From contig JAUXVT010000006.1 of NCBI GenBank assembly GCA_030680405.1, positions 56,958-120,957 of the forward strand: a DNA stretch of 64,000 nucleotides, given 5' to 3'. Under the pieces are notes generated by a model. It was not told where the DNA came from and searched no databases. It saw nothing but the letters and a program-made list of their open reading frames with translations. Within the stretch, counting starts at the first letter, position 1, and every line of letters begins with the position of its first letter. The translations under genes were made by a program, and so were the position numbers. The stretch is from Thiobacillus sp. (GTDB taxonomy: Bacteria; Pseudomonadota; Gammaproteobacteria; Burkholderiales; Thiobacillaceae). Positions 35,760 to 44,767 of this stretch are shown here, piece by piece.

Positions 35760-36434
35760 ATGGCGATTTGCGACTGGCCGGAGGACACGCGTCCGCGCGA
35801 AAAGCTGCTGAAACGGGGGGCATCCACGCTGACCGACGCCGAACTGGTCGCGGTCTTCCTGCGCACCGGCGTAGTCGGCAAAAGCGCCGTCGATCTGGGA
35901 CGCGAATTGATCGAGCGCTTTGGCGGCCTGGGCGGTCTGTGCCGCGCCGACCGGCAAGCCGCCTGTGCCGCCCCCGGCGTCGGCGAGGCCAAGTTCGCGC
36001 TATTGCAGGCAGTGATGGAAATGGCGCGGCGCACGCTGGCCGAGGACATGCAGGCGGGCGACGCCCTGGAATCGCCGCACGCCGTTCGCGACTACCTGCG
36101 GCTGATACTGCGCGGCAAGGAATATGAAGTGTTCTGCTGCGTGTTTCTCGACGCGCAAAACCGGGTGATTGCGGTGGAAGAGCTGTTTCGCGGCACCCTG
36201 ACGCAAACCAGCGTCTACCCGCGCGAAATCATCAAGCGCGCGCTGGCGCACAACGCCGCCGCACTGATTCTGGCCCACAACCACCCGAGCGGGGTGGCCG
36301 AACCCAGCCAGGCCGACCGCTCCCTCACCCGTCGACTGGCGGATGCGCTGGCGCTGGTGGACGTGCGCGTGCTCGACCATTTCATCGTGGCGGGCGCATC
36401 CTCACTGTCGTTCATGGAATCCGGCCAACTCTGA
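35760..36434 (+). CDS. radC: RadC-family JAMM-domain protein
   Basis: A 224-residue RadC protein. The N-terminal helix-hairpin-helix-like part ([30 protein letters not shown]) precedes an MPN/JAMM metalloprotease-like domain with the zinc motif ILAHNHPSG...EPSQAD. Despite the name, no repair role is proven and the biochemical function is unknown. ATG 35760 is supported by GGGAGAGGGG; the longer frame from 35673 overlaps coaBC on the other strand. Confidence 0.95.
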   Translation: MAICDWPEDTRPREKLLKRGASTLTDAELVAVFLRTGVVGKSAVDLGRELIERFGGLGGLCRADRQAACAAPGVGEAKFALLQAVMEMARRTLAEDMQAGDALESPHAVRDYLRLILRGKEYEVFCCVFLDAQNRVIAVEELFRGTLTQTSVYPREIIKRALAHNAAALILAHNHPSGVAEPSQADRSLTRRLADALALVDVRVLDHFIVAGASSLSFMESGQL

Positions 36435-36447
36435 GTGCTCGCCGAAC

Positions 36448-36477
36448 TTGCCTCACGCTTGCAGGCTGTGGTATAAA
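36448..36477 (+). promoter_or_regulatory. Putative sigma-70 promoter of rpmB-rpmG
   Basis: TTGCCT (36448-36453) and TATAAA (36472-36477) are separated by 18 bases, a near-consensus pair, about 67 bases ahead of the rpmB start. It fits the need for strong ribosomal protein transcription. Confidence 0.6.
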
Positions 36478-36489
36478 TCGCGGTTCTCG

Positions 36490-36510
36490 GGTTAGCCTTC
36501 ATTGCTAACC
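36490..36510 (+). promoter_or_regulatory. Leader hairpin upstream of rpmB
   Basis: GGTTAGC pairs perfectly with GCTAACC around CTTCATT in the short leader between the predicted promoter and rpmB. It may be an mRNA stabiliser or a binding site for autogenous control; no known L28 operator is established to compare with, so function is open. Confidence 0.45.
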
Positions 36511-36543
36511 TCAAAGGATAACCCTCAATTTTGGAGCAGCGTC

Positions 36544-36780
36544 ATGGCTCGCGTATGTGTCGTTACGGGCAAGAAGCCCATGGTCGGGAACAACGTTTCC
36601 CACGCCAACAATAGAACCAAGCGTCGTTTTCTGCCCAACCTGCAATATCGCCGGTTCTGGGTCGAGAGCGAGAACCGCTGGATTCGTCTGCGTTTATCCA
36701 CTGCCGCCCTGCGCACCATCGACAAGAACGGCATTGACGCCATTCTGGTTGACCTGCGCGCCCGTGGCGTCGCAGTCTAA
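36544..36780 (+). CDS. rpmB: 50S ribosomal protein L28
   Basis: A 78-residue L28, with the family start [20 protein letters not shown] and the N-terminal [11 protein letters not shown] basic stretch. No zinc-binding Cys pairs are present (single Cys at position 5). ATG 36544 is preceded by GGAGCAGC. It is followed after 11 bases by rpmG, the usual pair. Confidence 0.98.
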   Translation: MARVCVVTGKKPMVGNNVSHANNRTKRRFLPNLQYRRFWVESENRWIRLRLSTAALRTIDKNGIDAILVDLRARGVAV

Positions 36781-36791
36781 GGAGAACCCTC

Positions 36792-36959
36792 ATGGCTAAA
36801 GGCGGACGCGAAAAAATCAAGCTGGAGTCCACTGCGGGCACCGGCCACTTCTACACCACCACCAAGAACAAGAAGACCATGCCCGGCAAAATGGAGATCA
36901 GCAAGTTCGATCCCAAGGCACGCAAGCATGTGTTGTACAAGGAAACCAAGCTGAAATAA
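36792..36959 (+). CDS. rpmG: 50S ribosomal protein L33
   Basis: A 55-residue protein beginning [18 protein letters not shown], with Y-T-T-T-K-N-K and the closing [18 protein letters not shown], so a complete L33. It has no Cys, so it is the zinc-independent (C-minus) form, and the L28 partner also lacks zinc ligands. AAGGAGAAC precedes ATG 36792. It is followed by a strong terminator. Confidence 0.98.
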   Translation: MAKGGREKIKLESTAGTGHFYTTTKNKKTMPGKMEISKFDPKARKHVLYKETKLK

Positions 36960-36971
36960 TACAGCTGGTTA

Positions 36972-37011
36972 CCCAATAAAAAACCCGCCAACTGGCGGGT
37001 TTTTTATTGGG
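36972..37011. terminator. Bidirectional terminator between rpmG and the desaturase gene
   Basis: A perfect 18-base inverted repeat (arm CCCAATAAAAAACCCGCC) around a 4-base loop AACT. The A/T part of the arm gives a U run on either strand, so it ends both the rpmB-rpmG transcript and the convergent minus-strand desaturase transcript. Confidence 0.93.
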
Positions 37012-37043
37012 CGCGGGCGGCCTGCAGGCCGCCCATCAACCGA

Positions 37044-38216
37044 TCAGGCGTAGCTGCGCAGGCGCACCGAGAATTCCTTCAGCGACTGAATGCCGCTGTC
37101 TTCGGCGCGCTTGCACCAGGCTTGCAGCTGCTCCAGCAACTGCTCGCGGCTGGCGGTGGAGCGACTCCAGATGGCGGCGAGTTCCTGGCGCATCCGGTAG
37201 ACGGTTTGCAGGCGCTCGCTCTTGCCGAGCAGGGTGTCGAGTTCGGCTTTATCGGCCGCAGCGAGCTCGGCGGGCGCCTTGTGCAGCCAACGGCGGAAGC
37301 TGTCGAAGTTCCAGTTCTGTGGCAAATTCGCGCCGGCTTTCAGTTTGGCGATCTCGGCCATGCTGTCCGCGCGCACGCTTTTCACGAAGCGCGTCATCAC
37401 GTCATAGCGATGGGTGATGACGGCCTGCAGGGTGTCGAGGTCGCACAGCGGCTTGGCGGGCTGCCATTTCACCGTGGGCGCCAGCTTGCGGACGGTGGCG
37501 AGGCCAACGTAGGACATCAGCTTGATGTACAGCCAGCCAATGTCGAACTCGTACCACTTGTTCGATAGCCGCGCCGACGTGCCGTAGGCGTGATGGTTGT
37601 TGTGCAGTTCTTCGCCGCCGATCAGGATGCCCCACGGCAGGATGTTGGTGCTGGCATCCTCGCTGGCGAAGTTGCGGTAGCCCCAGTAGTGGCCGATGCC
37701 GTTGATGACGCCGGCGGCGGTGACCGGAATCCATGCCATTTGCACGGCCCAGATGGTCAGGCCGATGGGGCCGAACAGGGCGAGATCGATCACCATCATC
37801 AGGACAATGCCCTTGGCCGAATGGCGGCTGTAGACATTGCGTTCCATCCAGTCATCGGGCGTGCCGTGGCCGTATTTTTCCAGCGTCTCGGCGACCTTGG
37901 CCTCGGCGCGATACAGTTCGGAGCCTTCCCAGAAGACTTTCTTGATGCCCTTGACCTGCGGGCTGTGCGGGTCCTCGGCGGTTTCGCATTTGGCGTGGTG
38001 CTTGCGGTGGATGGCAACCCATTCCTTGGTGACCATGCCGGAGGTAAGCCACAGCCAGAAACGAAAGAAGTGGCTGACGATGGGGTGCAGATCAACGGCG
38101 CGGTGCGCCTGCGAGCGGTGCAGAAAAATGGTGACGGCGGCGATGGTGATGTGGGTCAAGCCAAGCATGACCAGCACAATCCCCCACCACGGTAAATCCA
38201 ACAAGCCTAATTGCAT
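37044..38216 (-). CDS. Membrane fatty acid desaturase (acyl-CoA delta-9 type)
   Basis: A 390-residue di-iron membrane desaturase. The three histidine boxes are HRSQAH (residues 33-38), HRKHH (about 70) and HNNHH (about 188), as in stearoyl-CoA desaturases; hydrophobic helices lie at 7-27, 50-60 and 140-170. A C-terminal region of about 130 charged residues follows. It would introduce a cis double bond into membrane acyl chains using O2. ATG 38216 has AGGAAC ahead. It is preceded in the same direction by a channel, FadL and an acyl-CoA ligase gene, a setting that fits handling of exogenous fatty acids (inference). Confidence 0.93.
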   Translation of the reverse strand: MQLGLLDLPWWGIVLVMLGLTHITIAAVTIFLHRSQAHRAVDLHPIVSHFFRFWLWLTSGMVTKEWVAIHRKHHAKCETAEDPHSPQVKGIKKVFWEGSELYRAEAKVAETLEKYGHGTPDDWMERNVYSRHSAKGIVLMMVIDLALFGPIGLTIWAVQMAWIPVTAAGVINGIGHYWGYRNFASEDASTNILPWGILIGGEELHNNHHAYGTSARLSNKWYEFDIGWLYIKLMSYVGLATVRKLAPTVKWQPAKPLCDLDTLQAVITHRYDVMTRFVKSVRADSMAEIAKLKAGANLPQNWNFDSFRRWLHKAPAELAAADKAELDTLLGKSERLQTVYRMRQELAAIWSRSTASREQLLEQLQAWCKRAEDSGIQSLKEFSVRLRSYA

Positions 38217-38278
38217 GGTTTTTGGTTCCTAAAAAAGGACAATTGCGTCCTACAATATACGGATAAATCCCATAAAAA

Positions 38279-39580
38279 TCAAGGATTATTCGCCGTTGTA
38301 CTGGCAGGCGTGGCCAGATGCACCACGCGCTGAGGGAAGGGGATCTCGATTCCGGCAGCCTTGAAACGCCGCCAGATTGCCCAGTTGATTTCGGAGCGCA
38401 GATTATTTTGCCCCTCTTTAAGATCACGTATCCACACGGACAGTTCCAGCAGAATGCCATTATCGGCAAATTCCTTCAGAAACACCCTGGGCAGGTTGTC
38501 CGGTTCGTCGAGGATCACCCGGCTCTGACTGCGCGCCGCTTCCAGCATGAGCGCTTGCGCCTGTTCCAGGTCGGTGTCGTAGGACACCTGCAGCGGCAGT
38601 GCAATCCGCACATTGGGCCTGGACAGCGAATGATTGACCACCGTCTGCGTGATCAGCATTTCATTGGGGACAATACTTTCGGTGCCGTCCAGCGCTTTCA
38701 GCAGCGTGTAGCGCGTGTTGATCTGGCTGACTTCGCCATATTTATTGTCGACCGTGACCATGTCGCCGATGCGCACCGAGCGATCGAGCAGGATGATGAA
38801 GCCGGAAACGTAGTTGCTGGCGACTTTTTGCAGGCCAAAGCCGATACCCACGCCGAGCGCGCCGCCGAACACCGACAGCACGGTGAGGTCGATCCCCACC
38901 GCCGGCAAGGCGACCAGCACCGCCAGGATCAAAAACACCGTGCGCGCGGCTTTCGACAAGGCCATGCGCAGCGACAGATTCATCTGCGTGACGCCCATCA
39001 GGCGGCTTTCGACAAAGCGCGCCAGCGTCAGCGCGCCGATCACCGCCACCACAATGACCGCCGCCGCCTGGAACAACAACCACAGCGAAAAGCGATGACT
39101 GCCCGACTGGAACGACAGCGCTTCCATCGCCGCATGGATGCGCGGCAGCAGGCCGGTGATGTGCAACGCGAACGCGCCCCAGATCAGCCAGGCGGCCGTG
39201 CGCTCCCATAGCTTGAGCGACTCGCGCGGCTCGAACACGTAGCGCAGCGCATAAATCACCAGCCGCACCCCCAACAGCGACAACAGCAGCGGCACCGCCA
39301 GATTCAGCAGATGCGCGCTGGCCAGCCAGAGATCTGCAATTTCACGCCCCAGCAATACCGCCAGCAGCATGGCCAATGGAAAGCCCACGCGGCGTATCCC
39401 TCCGCGCCCGGCCGACCAAAGAGTGTCCCTCTTCTCGAGATAGGGCTTCGCCAATCGCATCGCGCCCCAGGCCGCCAGTGCGCAAATCGCCAGCACACCC
39501 AGTTGCCACAGCAGGACGACATCCTGACTGTCTTCGATGAGACGCGTCAGCAGGTTGTCGAAGGGAATGGGTTTGGCCAA
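38279..39580 (-). CDS. MscS-family mechanosensitive ion channel
   Basis: A 433-residue small-conductance channel family protein. Hydrophobic helices lie near 25-45, 70-90, 105-130, 180-205 and 230-260. The pore helix and beta domain are recognisable in VFGGALGVGIGFGLQKVASNYVSG and RSVRIGDMVTVDNKYGEVSQINTRYT; the C-terminal part ends with the mixed domain (NNLRSEINWAIWRRF). It would release solutes on hypo-osmotic shock. The start is TTG at 39580, only 2 bases after the fadL stop and without a clear Shine-Dalgarno sequence, so translation may depend on coupling. Confidence 0.93.
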   Translation of the reverse strand: MAKPIPFDNLLTRLIEDSQDVVLLWQLGVLAICALAAWGAMRLAKPYLEKRDTLWSAGRGGIRRVGFPLAMLLAVLLGREIADLWLASAHLLNLAVPLLLSLLGVRLVIYALRYVFEPRESLKLWERTAAWLIWGAFALHITGLLPRIHAAMEALSFQSGSHRFSLWLLFQAAAVIVVAVIGALTLARFVESRLMGVTQMNLSLRMALSKAARTVFLILAVLVALPAVGIDLTVLSVFGGALGVGIGFGLQKVASNYVSGFIILLDRSVRIGDMVTVDNKYGEVSQINTRYTLLKALDGTESIVPNEMLITQTVVNHSLSRPNVRIALPLQVSYDTDLEQAQALMLEAARSQSRVILDEPDNLPRVFLKEFADNGILLELSVWIRDLKEGQNNLRSEINWAIWRRFKAAGIEIPFPQRVVHLATPASTTANNP

Positions 39581-39582
39581 GG

Positions 39583-40782
39583 TCAGAAGTTCAGCGTGAG
39601 TTGCGCAGAGAGGATGTCGACCGAGCCCTCATACGTGCCGGTGAGCGTTACCCCGCTTTCAGTCTTGTTGATGGATGCATCCTTGATGAAGAGATGCGCG
39701 TACCCGACATCGACCACGCTATGCGGCGACAGGCGATATTGCGCGCCGAACGCGATCCAGGTGCGATCTTCGTCCGGAATGCGCGCGGTGCGGAAGGCGT
39801 CGGACACGGGCGTTTCGTCGAAAGCCACGCCGCCGCGCAGGGTCAGCTTGTCGTTGAGATGGTAATTGGCGCCCAGCGAGTAGCGGTAGCTGTCGTCCCA
39901 GTTTTCAATTGTGGTCGATACCGGACCTCCGCTAGCGTTCACGATTCTCAGCGCATCGAAATCACTCCAGCCAGTCCAGGTCATATCGGCCAGCAGTTCC
40001 CAACGCGCGTTTAGTTTGTGGAACAGGCTTAGCGAAGCCAAATCCGGCAGGGTCAAGTCAGCGAATACTGGAATCACGGTCGGCGCTACGCTAAACGTGA
40101 GATCGCCTTCCAGCGTGTGGTCGACTTCGGAGCGATACGCGAGGCCGATGCGGGTGGCGTCGCTCAGTTGCCACAGTGCACCGAGGTTGAAGCCCCAGCC
40201 ATAATCATCGCCCTTGACGGTGCCCACGCCCGGGATGCCGGTGAAGTTGCTGAGCGTCGCCTCGGCATACTGGATGCTCACGCCCGCACCGAGCGAGAGC
40301 GACTCGCTGGCCTTCCAGGCGATCGAGGGATTGAGGTTGATCGTCTTCAGCTCGGATTTGATTGCCTGGGTACGGCCCGCCCAGGTGCTGTCATATTCGG
40401 TTTTCAGACCGAACGGCGCGTTCATTCCCACGCCCAGATGCACGTCTGGCGTCAGGCGAAACGCGAAATAGGCGTTCGGCACGAGAGCCAGACCGCCCGC
40501 ATCACCGCCATTGCCACCCCCGATGTTGGAGGAACCGGAGAACTCAACCTGCGGTTTGATGAGATGCCCCACGACCACCAACTGCGTATCCGGCAGCAAT
40601 GTCATCCCTGCCGGGTTGAAGAAAATCGTGCTGGCGTCCGCAGCAACGGCGGCTTGGCCAGCATAGGCATTGCCCAGACCGCTGGCGTTCTGCTCGATCA
40701 GCGCGAACCCGGCGGCGTGCGCGAGATGGGTACAACCAGCCAGGACCAGGCCTGCGGCCAGGCGGTTAACACGATGCGACAT
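39583..40782 (-). CDS. FadL/TodX-type outer-membrane transport protein
   Basis: A 399-residue outer-membrane beta-barrel of the FadL family that lets long-chain fatty acids or other hydrophobic compounds enter. A signal peptide (1-23, ending AHA) is followed by the plug signature GFALIEQNASGLGNAYAG, with the NPAGM motif (FFNPAGMTLLP), amphipathic strands throughout and a C-terminal aromatic (LTLNF). GGGAGAG precedes ATG 40782. The next upstream gene, 30 bases away, encodes an acyl-CoA ligase, as expected for uptake coupled to activation. Confidence 0.94.
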   Translation of the reverse strand: MSHRVNRLAAGLVLAGCTHLAHAAGFALIEQNASGLGNAYAGQAAVAADASTIFFNPAGMTLLPDTQLVVVGHLIKPQVEFSGSSNIGGGNGGDAGGLALVPNAYFAFRLTPDVHLGVGMNAPFGLKTEYDSTWAGRTQAIKSELKTINLNPSIAWKASESLSLGAGVSIQYAEATLSNFTGIPGVGTVKGDDYGWGFNLGALWQLSDATRIGLAYRSEVDHTLEGDLTFSVAPTVIPVFADLTLPDLASLSLFHKLNARWELLADMTWTGWSDFDALRIVNASGGPVSTTIENWDDSYRYSLGANYHLNDKLTLRGGVAFDETPVSDAFRTARIPDEDRTWIAFGAQYRLSPHSVVDVGYAHLFIKDASINKTESGVTLTGTYEGSVDILSAQLTLNF

Positions 40783-40812
40783 TAAAGCTCTCCCTTGAAT
40801 ATTTTGGAATCA

Positions 40813-42627
40813 TCAGCGCGCGAAATCGGCATACATGGCCTCGACCGCCGCGCGATAACGGTCGAGCACCTGGTTGCGTTTGACTTTGAGGGTGGGGGTC
40901 AACAAGCCGTCGCCCACGGTCCACGGCTTGAGTTCCGGGTGCAGACGGCGGATCTGGGCATAGCCCGGAAAATTCTTGAGATGCTGGGCCATGCGCCGGG
41001 TCAGCGCCTTCAGCACCCTGGGGTCGCGCAATGCCGCGGGATGCCCGGTGTCGACTTTGAGACTGGCGGCAAAGGCCTGCCAGTGTTCCTCGTTGAGCAC
41101 AGTCAGCGCGGTCAGATAGGGTTTGCCCTCGCCGATGACCATCACCTGCTCGAACAGGGGATCGAGCAGGATCGCGGATTCCATGTCGGTGGGCGGCACC
41201 TTCTCGCCGTTGTTCAGCACGATGATGTCCTTGATGCGTCCGATGATCGCGTAGTGGCCGTTGGCGTCCCTGCTGGCCTTGTCGCCGCTGTGCAGCCAAC
41301 CCTCACTGTCGATCATGGCGCGGGTGGCTTCCTCGTTTTTCCAGTAACCACGCATCACGCAACGGCTTCGCGTGAGCAACTCGTCGTTGTCGCCGATCTT
41401 CACCTCGATGCCGGGCAGCGGCTGGCCGATGCCCGAAGGCACGTTTGAGTCGGGCCGGTTCACGCACACCACCGGGCTGGTTTCGGTGAGTCCGTAGCCC
41501 TGATAGATGGGCACGCCCAGGCCAATAAACACATGCGCGATCTCAGGCGAGAGCGCAGCACCGCCGGAGATCGCCAGCTTAAGCCGCCCGCCCAGCTTTT
41601 CGGTGACGTTGCCGGCCACCAGCTTCTGCATGAGCGGCCACAGCAGCAGCTCGGGGTGCCACATCGCCCTCCCCTGGCTACGCTCGAAGCGCCGCCAGCC
41701 GACCCGAACCGCCAGCTTGAACAGCTTTCTGGCGAGGGAATTTTTCTTCGTCAGCCCGTCCTGGATGCGCCCGTACATCCGTTCGTAAATACGCGGCACC
41801 GAGATCAGCACGGTGGGGCGGATGTCCTGCAAATCCTGCGCCAGCTGTGCGATGGAGCGCGCATAGGCGACTTCGGCGCCGATCAGCATCGACAGGTAAT
41901 AGCCGCCGGTGCGTTCGAGCGCGTGCGACAGGGGCAAAAAGGACAGGAACACCTCATGTGGCCCGAAATCCGCGCATTGCGATGCATAAAACGCGTTCCA
42001 CAACAGGTTTTCATGCGTCAGCATCGCCCCCTTGGGGCGCCCGGTGGTGCCCGAGGTGTAGACAATGCTGGCCAGCAGATCGGCGCTCAAATGGCGTTCG
42101 GGAACCGGCGTGTCGGCCGCCGCGGCCAGCCAGTCGGCCGCCACCACAAAGCGGGGACTCCAGCCCGCCAGTCCGTTTTCCGGCGCGACCAGACTGACGA
42201 TGCGCTGCAGGCTGGGTACCAAGCCGGCAATCTCGGCCAGTTTTTTATGCTGGGATTTGCCTTCAACCAGCAGCAGCTTGGCGTCCGCGTGATCAAGCAT
42301 ATAGGCCGCGCTATCGGGACGGTCGTCGAGATACAAGGGCACCGTCACCAAGCCCAGCGACAGTGCGGCCTGATCGAAAATCACCCACTCAACGCTGTTT
42401 TTCAGCATCACCGCCACGCGATCGCCGGGAACAAGGCCTTCTTTCACCAGTGCGGCCTGCCAGCGCGCCACTTCTGCCGCCACCCGTGCCCAGGTAAAAC
42501 TCAACCAGGTGTCGCGCGCCTCGTCGAACTGGCGGTAGGCAACCTGATCCGGCGTCGCCGCGACGCGTGCGCGGAACAGCCCGCACAGCGTGCCGAGCGT
42601 GTCGGGGTGGAGCGGCGCTGCCGTCAT
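40813..42627 (-). CDS. Long-chain fatty acid-CoA ligase (AMP-forming)
   Basis: A 604-residue ANL-family enzyme. The AMP/ATP loop is IVYTSGTTGRPKGAMLTHEN, the A5-type motif YGLTETSPV, then GWLHSGDKA and the terminal catalytic Lys region LKVKRNQVLDRY. Overall layout is that of FadD15/ACSL-like long-chain acyl-CoA synthetases. It would activate fatty acids entering through FadL. The gene follows the RsmB-type methyltransferase by 59 bases and lies directly upstream of fadL. Substrate chain length cannot be told from the sequence. Confidence 0.94.
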   Translation of the reverse strand: MTAAPLHPDTLGTLCGLFRARVAATPDQVAYRQFDEARDTWLSFTWARVAAEVARWQAALVKEGLVPGDRVAVMLKNSVEWVIFDQAALSLGLVTVPLYLDDRPDSAAYMLDHADAKLLLVEGKSQHKKLAEIAGLVPSLQRIVSLVAPENGLAGWSPRFVVAADWLAAAADTPVPERHLSADLLASIVYTSGTTGRPKGAMLTHENLLWNAFYASQCADFGPHEVFLSFLPLSHALERTGGYYLSMLIGAEVAYARSIAQLAQDLQDIRPTVLISVPRIYERMYGRIQDGLTKKNSLARKLFKLAVRVGWRRFERSQGRAMWHPELLLWPLMQKLVAGNVTEKLGGRLKLAISGGAALSPEIAHVFIGLGVPIYQGYGLTETSPVVCVNRPDSNVPSGIGQPLPGIEVKIGDNDELLTRSRCVMRGYWKNEEATRAMIDSEGWLHSGDKASRDANGHYAIIGRIKDIIVLNNGEKVPPTDMESAILLDPLFEQVMVIGEGKPYLTALTVLNEEHWQAFAASLKVDTGHPAALRDPRVLKALTRRMAQHLKNFPGYAQIRRLHPELKPWTVGDGLLTPTLKVKRNQVLDRYRAAVEAMYADFAR

Positions 42628-42686
42628 GTCAGGTCACAAGCCAACCGAAGGGAACGCCGCATTGATAACTGCAAAGCCATAGCGGG

Positions 42687-43934
42687 TCAAGCGCCGGTCT
42701 TGGCCAGAACGGCGGCAAAAAAGCCGTCCGTTCCATGCACGGCGGGCGACAGCTTGAGCATGGTGCCGGTATCGAGATCGATCTTGTTCTGCGCCAGCAG
42801 TTCGTTGACCGGCAGCAGGGTGAAGCCGCCTTCGGCCAGCAGCGCCTCGACGATGGCTTCGTTCTCTTCCGGCAACAGGCTGCAGGTGGCATACACCAGC
42901 CGGCCGCCGGGCTTCAGCAGTTTCGCGGCCGCGCGCAGGATGGCGGCCTGTTTCTGCGTCAACGCCGCCACGCTCTCCGGCGACTGGCGGAATTTCAGGT
43001 CGGGATTGCGGCGCAAGGTGCCCAGGCCGGAACACGGCGCATCGACCAGCACGCGGTCGAGCTTGCCGGCGAGCCGCTTCACCCGGGTGTCGTTCTCGGA
43101 AGCAATCAGTTGCGGCATCACGTTGGACAGACCCGAGCGCGCCAGCCGCGGCTTCAGTTTGGCGAGTCGCTTTTCCGCCACGTCGAAGGCGTACAGGCGC
43201 CCGGTCGACGCCATCATCGCGCCGATGGCGAGCGTCTTGCCGCCCGCGCCGGCGCAAAAGTCGCACACCATCTCGCCGCGCCGCGCGCCCAGCAGCAGCG
43301 CCAGCAACTGGCTGCCGTCGTCCTGCACTTCCAGGCTGCCGTCGAGAAACAGCGGATGGCGGTTGATCGCCGGATGATCCTTGAAGCGAATGCCCCAGGG
43401 CGAATACGGCGTGGCCTCGACGGCCAATCCTTCCTCGCGCAACTGCGCCAGCACGGTGTCGCGGTTTGCCTTGTGCGCGTTCACCCGCACGTCCATGGGT
43501 GCGGGCTGCTGCAGGGCGCGCCCGAGCACGAGGATGTCGGCGTCGCTCATCACTGGCTGCAATTTTTCAACCACCCAGTCGGGCAGTTCGGCCGCCACAC
43601 CCAGCGGCAGCTTATCGGTGGCGGCGTCGCGGATATGCTGCACGAGTTCGGACTTGGCAAATTTTTCCAGCGTCGCACCGCTCATCCCGCGCGCCTTGAT
43701 CAGCCAGGCGATGATCAGCGTGCGCGGATTGGCCGCCGGCACCACCACCGACAGATAACGATAGCGGCGCAGCACGCCGAACACGGCTTCCGCCACAAAC
43801 GCGCGCTCGTGCGGGCCGAGCTTTTTATGGTCACGAAAAAACGCCGACAGCTCGGAGTCGGCCGGACGTTTGAAGTCCAGCACCCGATCGAGCGCCTGGG
43901 TGGAAAGTTGCAATAAGGGGGGGGTGAGTTCCAT
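42687..43934 (-). CDS. RsmB/NOL1-type rRNA (cytosine-C5) methyltransferase
   Basis: A 415-residue RNA m5C methyltransferase. An N-terminal NusB-like helical domain is followed by a Rossmann SAM domain with VCDFCAGAGGKTLA (SAM loop), DAPCSGLGTLRRNPD (Cys of motif IV) and YATCSLLPEENE (nucleophile Cys of motif VI). It probably methylates 16S rRNA, although the sequence is diverged from canonical RsmB and another target is possible. ATG 43934 is used; the frame is open to 43991 through a low-complexity Pro stretch. Confidence 0.9.
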   Translation of the reverse strand: MELTPPLLQLSTQALDRVLDFKRPADSELSAFFRDHKKLGPHERAFVAEAVFGVLRRYRYLSVVVPAANPRTLIIAWLIKARGMSGATLEKFAKSELVQHIRDAATDKLPLGVAAELPDWVVEKLQPVMSDADILVLGRALQQPAPMDVRVNAHKANRDTVLAQLREEGLAVEATPYSPWGIRFKDHPAINRHPLFLDGSLEVQDDGSQLLALLLGARRGEMVCDFCAGAGGKTLAIGAMMASTGRLYAFDVAEKRLAKLKPRLARSGLSNVMPQLIASENDTRVKRLAGKLDRVLVDAPCSGLGTLRRNPDLKFRQSPESVAALTQKQAAILRAAAKLLKPGGRLVYATCSLLPEENEAIVEALLAEGGFTLLPVNELLAQNKIDLDTGTMLKLSPAVHGTDGFFAAVLAKTGA

Positions 43935-43987
43935 CAGCGGGGGGGCAGGCAGGTTGGCAGGCGGCAGGCGGCAGCCTGCCGGAAAGG

Positions 43988-44290
43988 TCATTCGTCTTCG
44001 CCGAGCTCGGGATCCCAGCCTTTTTCGCGGGCACGCTCCACCGCCATCTTGTACAGGGCTTCATGGCGCTCGCGCAGTTCGGGCGGCAGGCGGCTGGGTA
44101 GATTGCCGTATTTGTCCCACTCGGCTTCGATCTTTTCCGTCAGCGCCTGCATTTGCCCCAGTTGCCAGCCGGCACAGTCCTCGGTTTCCGGGATGAAGCC
44201 GAACAGCCAACCGTCGAGCACGACGCGCGCCAGCATGGTGACGCCGTGCTTGTCGTTATAAAACCCGGCATAGGTCATTTTGTTGTTCAT
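43988..44290 (-). CDS. Small conserved protein of unknown function
   Basis: A 100-residue acidic protein that I do not recognise by function. The N-terminal half is beta-rich (TYAGFYNDKHGVTMLARVVL, GWLFGFIPETED) and the rest is helical and charged, with no signal peptide or membrane segment. Its ATG (44290) overlaps the psiE stop by 4 bases, so it is translationally coupled to psiE and probably cytoplasmic. A much longer open frame in the same phase, up to 44767, is antisense-like overlap with psiE and is discarded. Confidence 0.75.
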   Translation of the reverse strand: MNNKMTYAGFYNDKHGVTMLARVVLDGWLFGFIPETEDCAGWQLGQMQALTEKIEAEWDKYGNLPSRLPPELRERHEALYKMAVERAREKGWDPELGEDE

Positions 44291-44715
44291 GGCTGCGAAT
44301 CTCTGTCTTTCGGATTTTCGTCGTACGGGAAGCTCGTATGGCCATAGCGGATCACCAGCACCGCGATGGCCAGCAGCAGCATCGAGGCGGTTACGCCGAA
44401 CATGCGCCAGACGTCGAGGTTTTTCATGTCGAGCACCAGATAACGCGCCAGCGCCACGATGGCGATGTAGATGGGAATGCGCACCGGCAACTGCCCGGAG
44501 CGGAAATACACCCCCACCATGGCGAGGATTTCCAGATACAGGAACAGCAATAGAAGATCGGCCAGCGATACCGTTCTGGCATCGACCATGGTCTTCACTT
44601 CGAACGCGCCTGCCACCAGAGTGGCCAGCGTAATGACGACGAGGCCGATGCCCTCGAACACACCCAGCACATTGAGTGCCAAACGCGAAAGTTGTCGGTC
44701 TTTGGCGGGGTTCAT
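44287..44715 (-). CDS. psiE: PsiE-family membrane protein
   Basis: A 142-residue protein with four hydrophobic helices (about 18-42, 52-70, 78-95, 103-125) and the PsiE-family features LLLLFLYLEILAMVG, PVRIPIYIAIVALARYLVLD. In E. coli psiE is induced by phosphate starvation, but its function is unknown. No Pho box is evident in the short 52-base gap ahead. It overlaps the following small gene (ATGA). Confidence 0.88.
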   Translation of the reverse strand: MNPAKDRQLSRLALNVLGVFEGIGLVVITLATLVAGAFEVKTMVDARTVSLADLLLLFLYLEILAMVGVYFRSGQLPVRIPIYIAIVALARYLVLDMKNLDVWRMFGVTASMLLLAIAVLVIRYGHTSFPYDENPKDRDSQP

Positions 44716-44767
44716 GGCGGCGTCGGACGAGTGAGGCGCAAGGATACCATCGGGGGCGTGTCAGCAC

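Noticed and set aside
43988..44767. A 259-codon reading of the small unknown gene
   Set aside because: The first 160 codons overlap psiE in another phase and are Arg/Gly/Pro rich; only the part from ATG 44290 looks like a protein.
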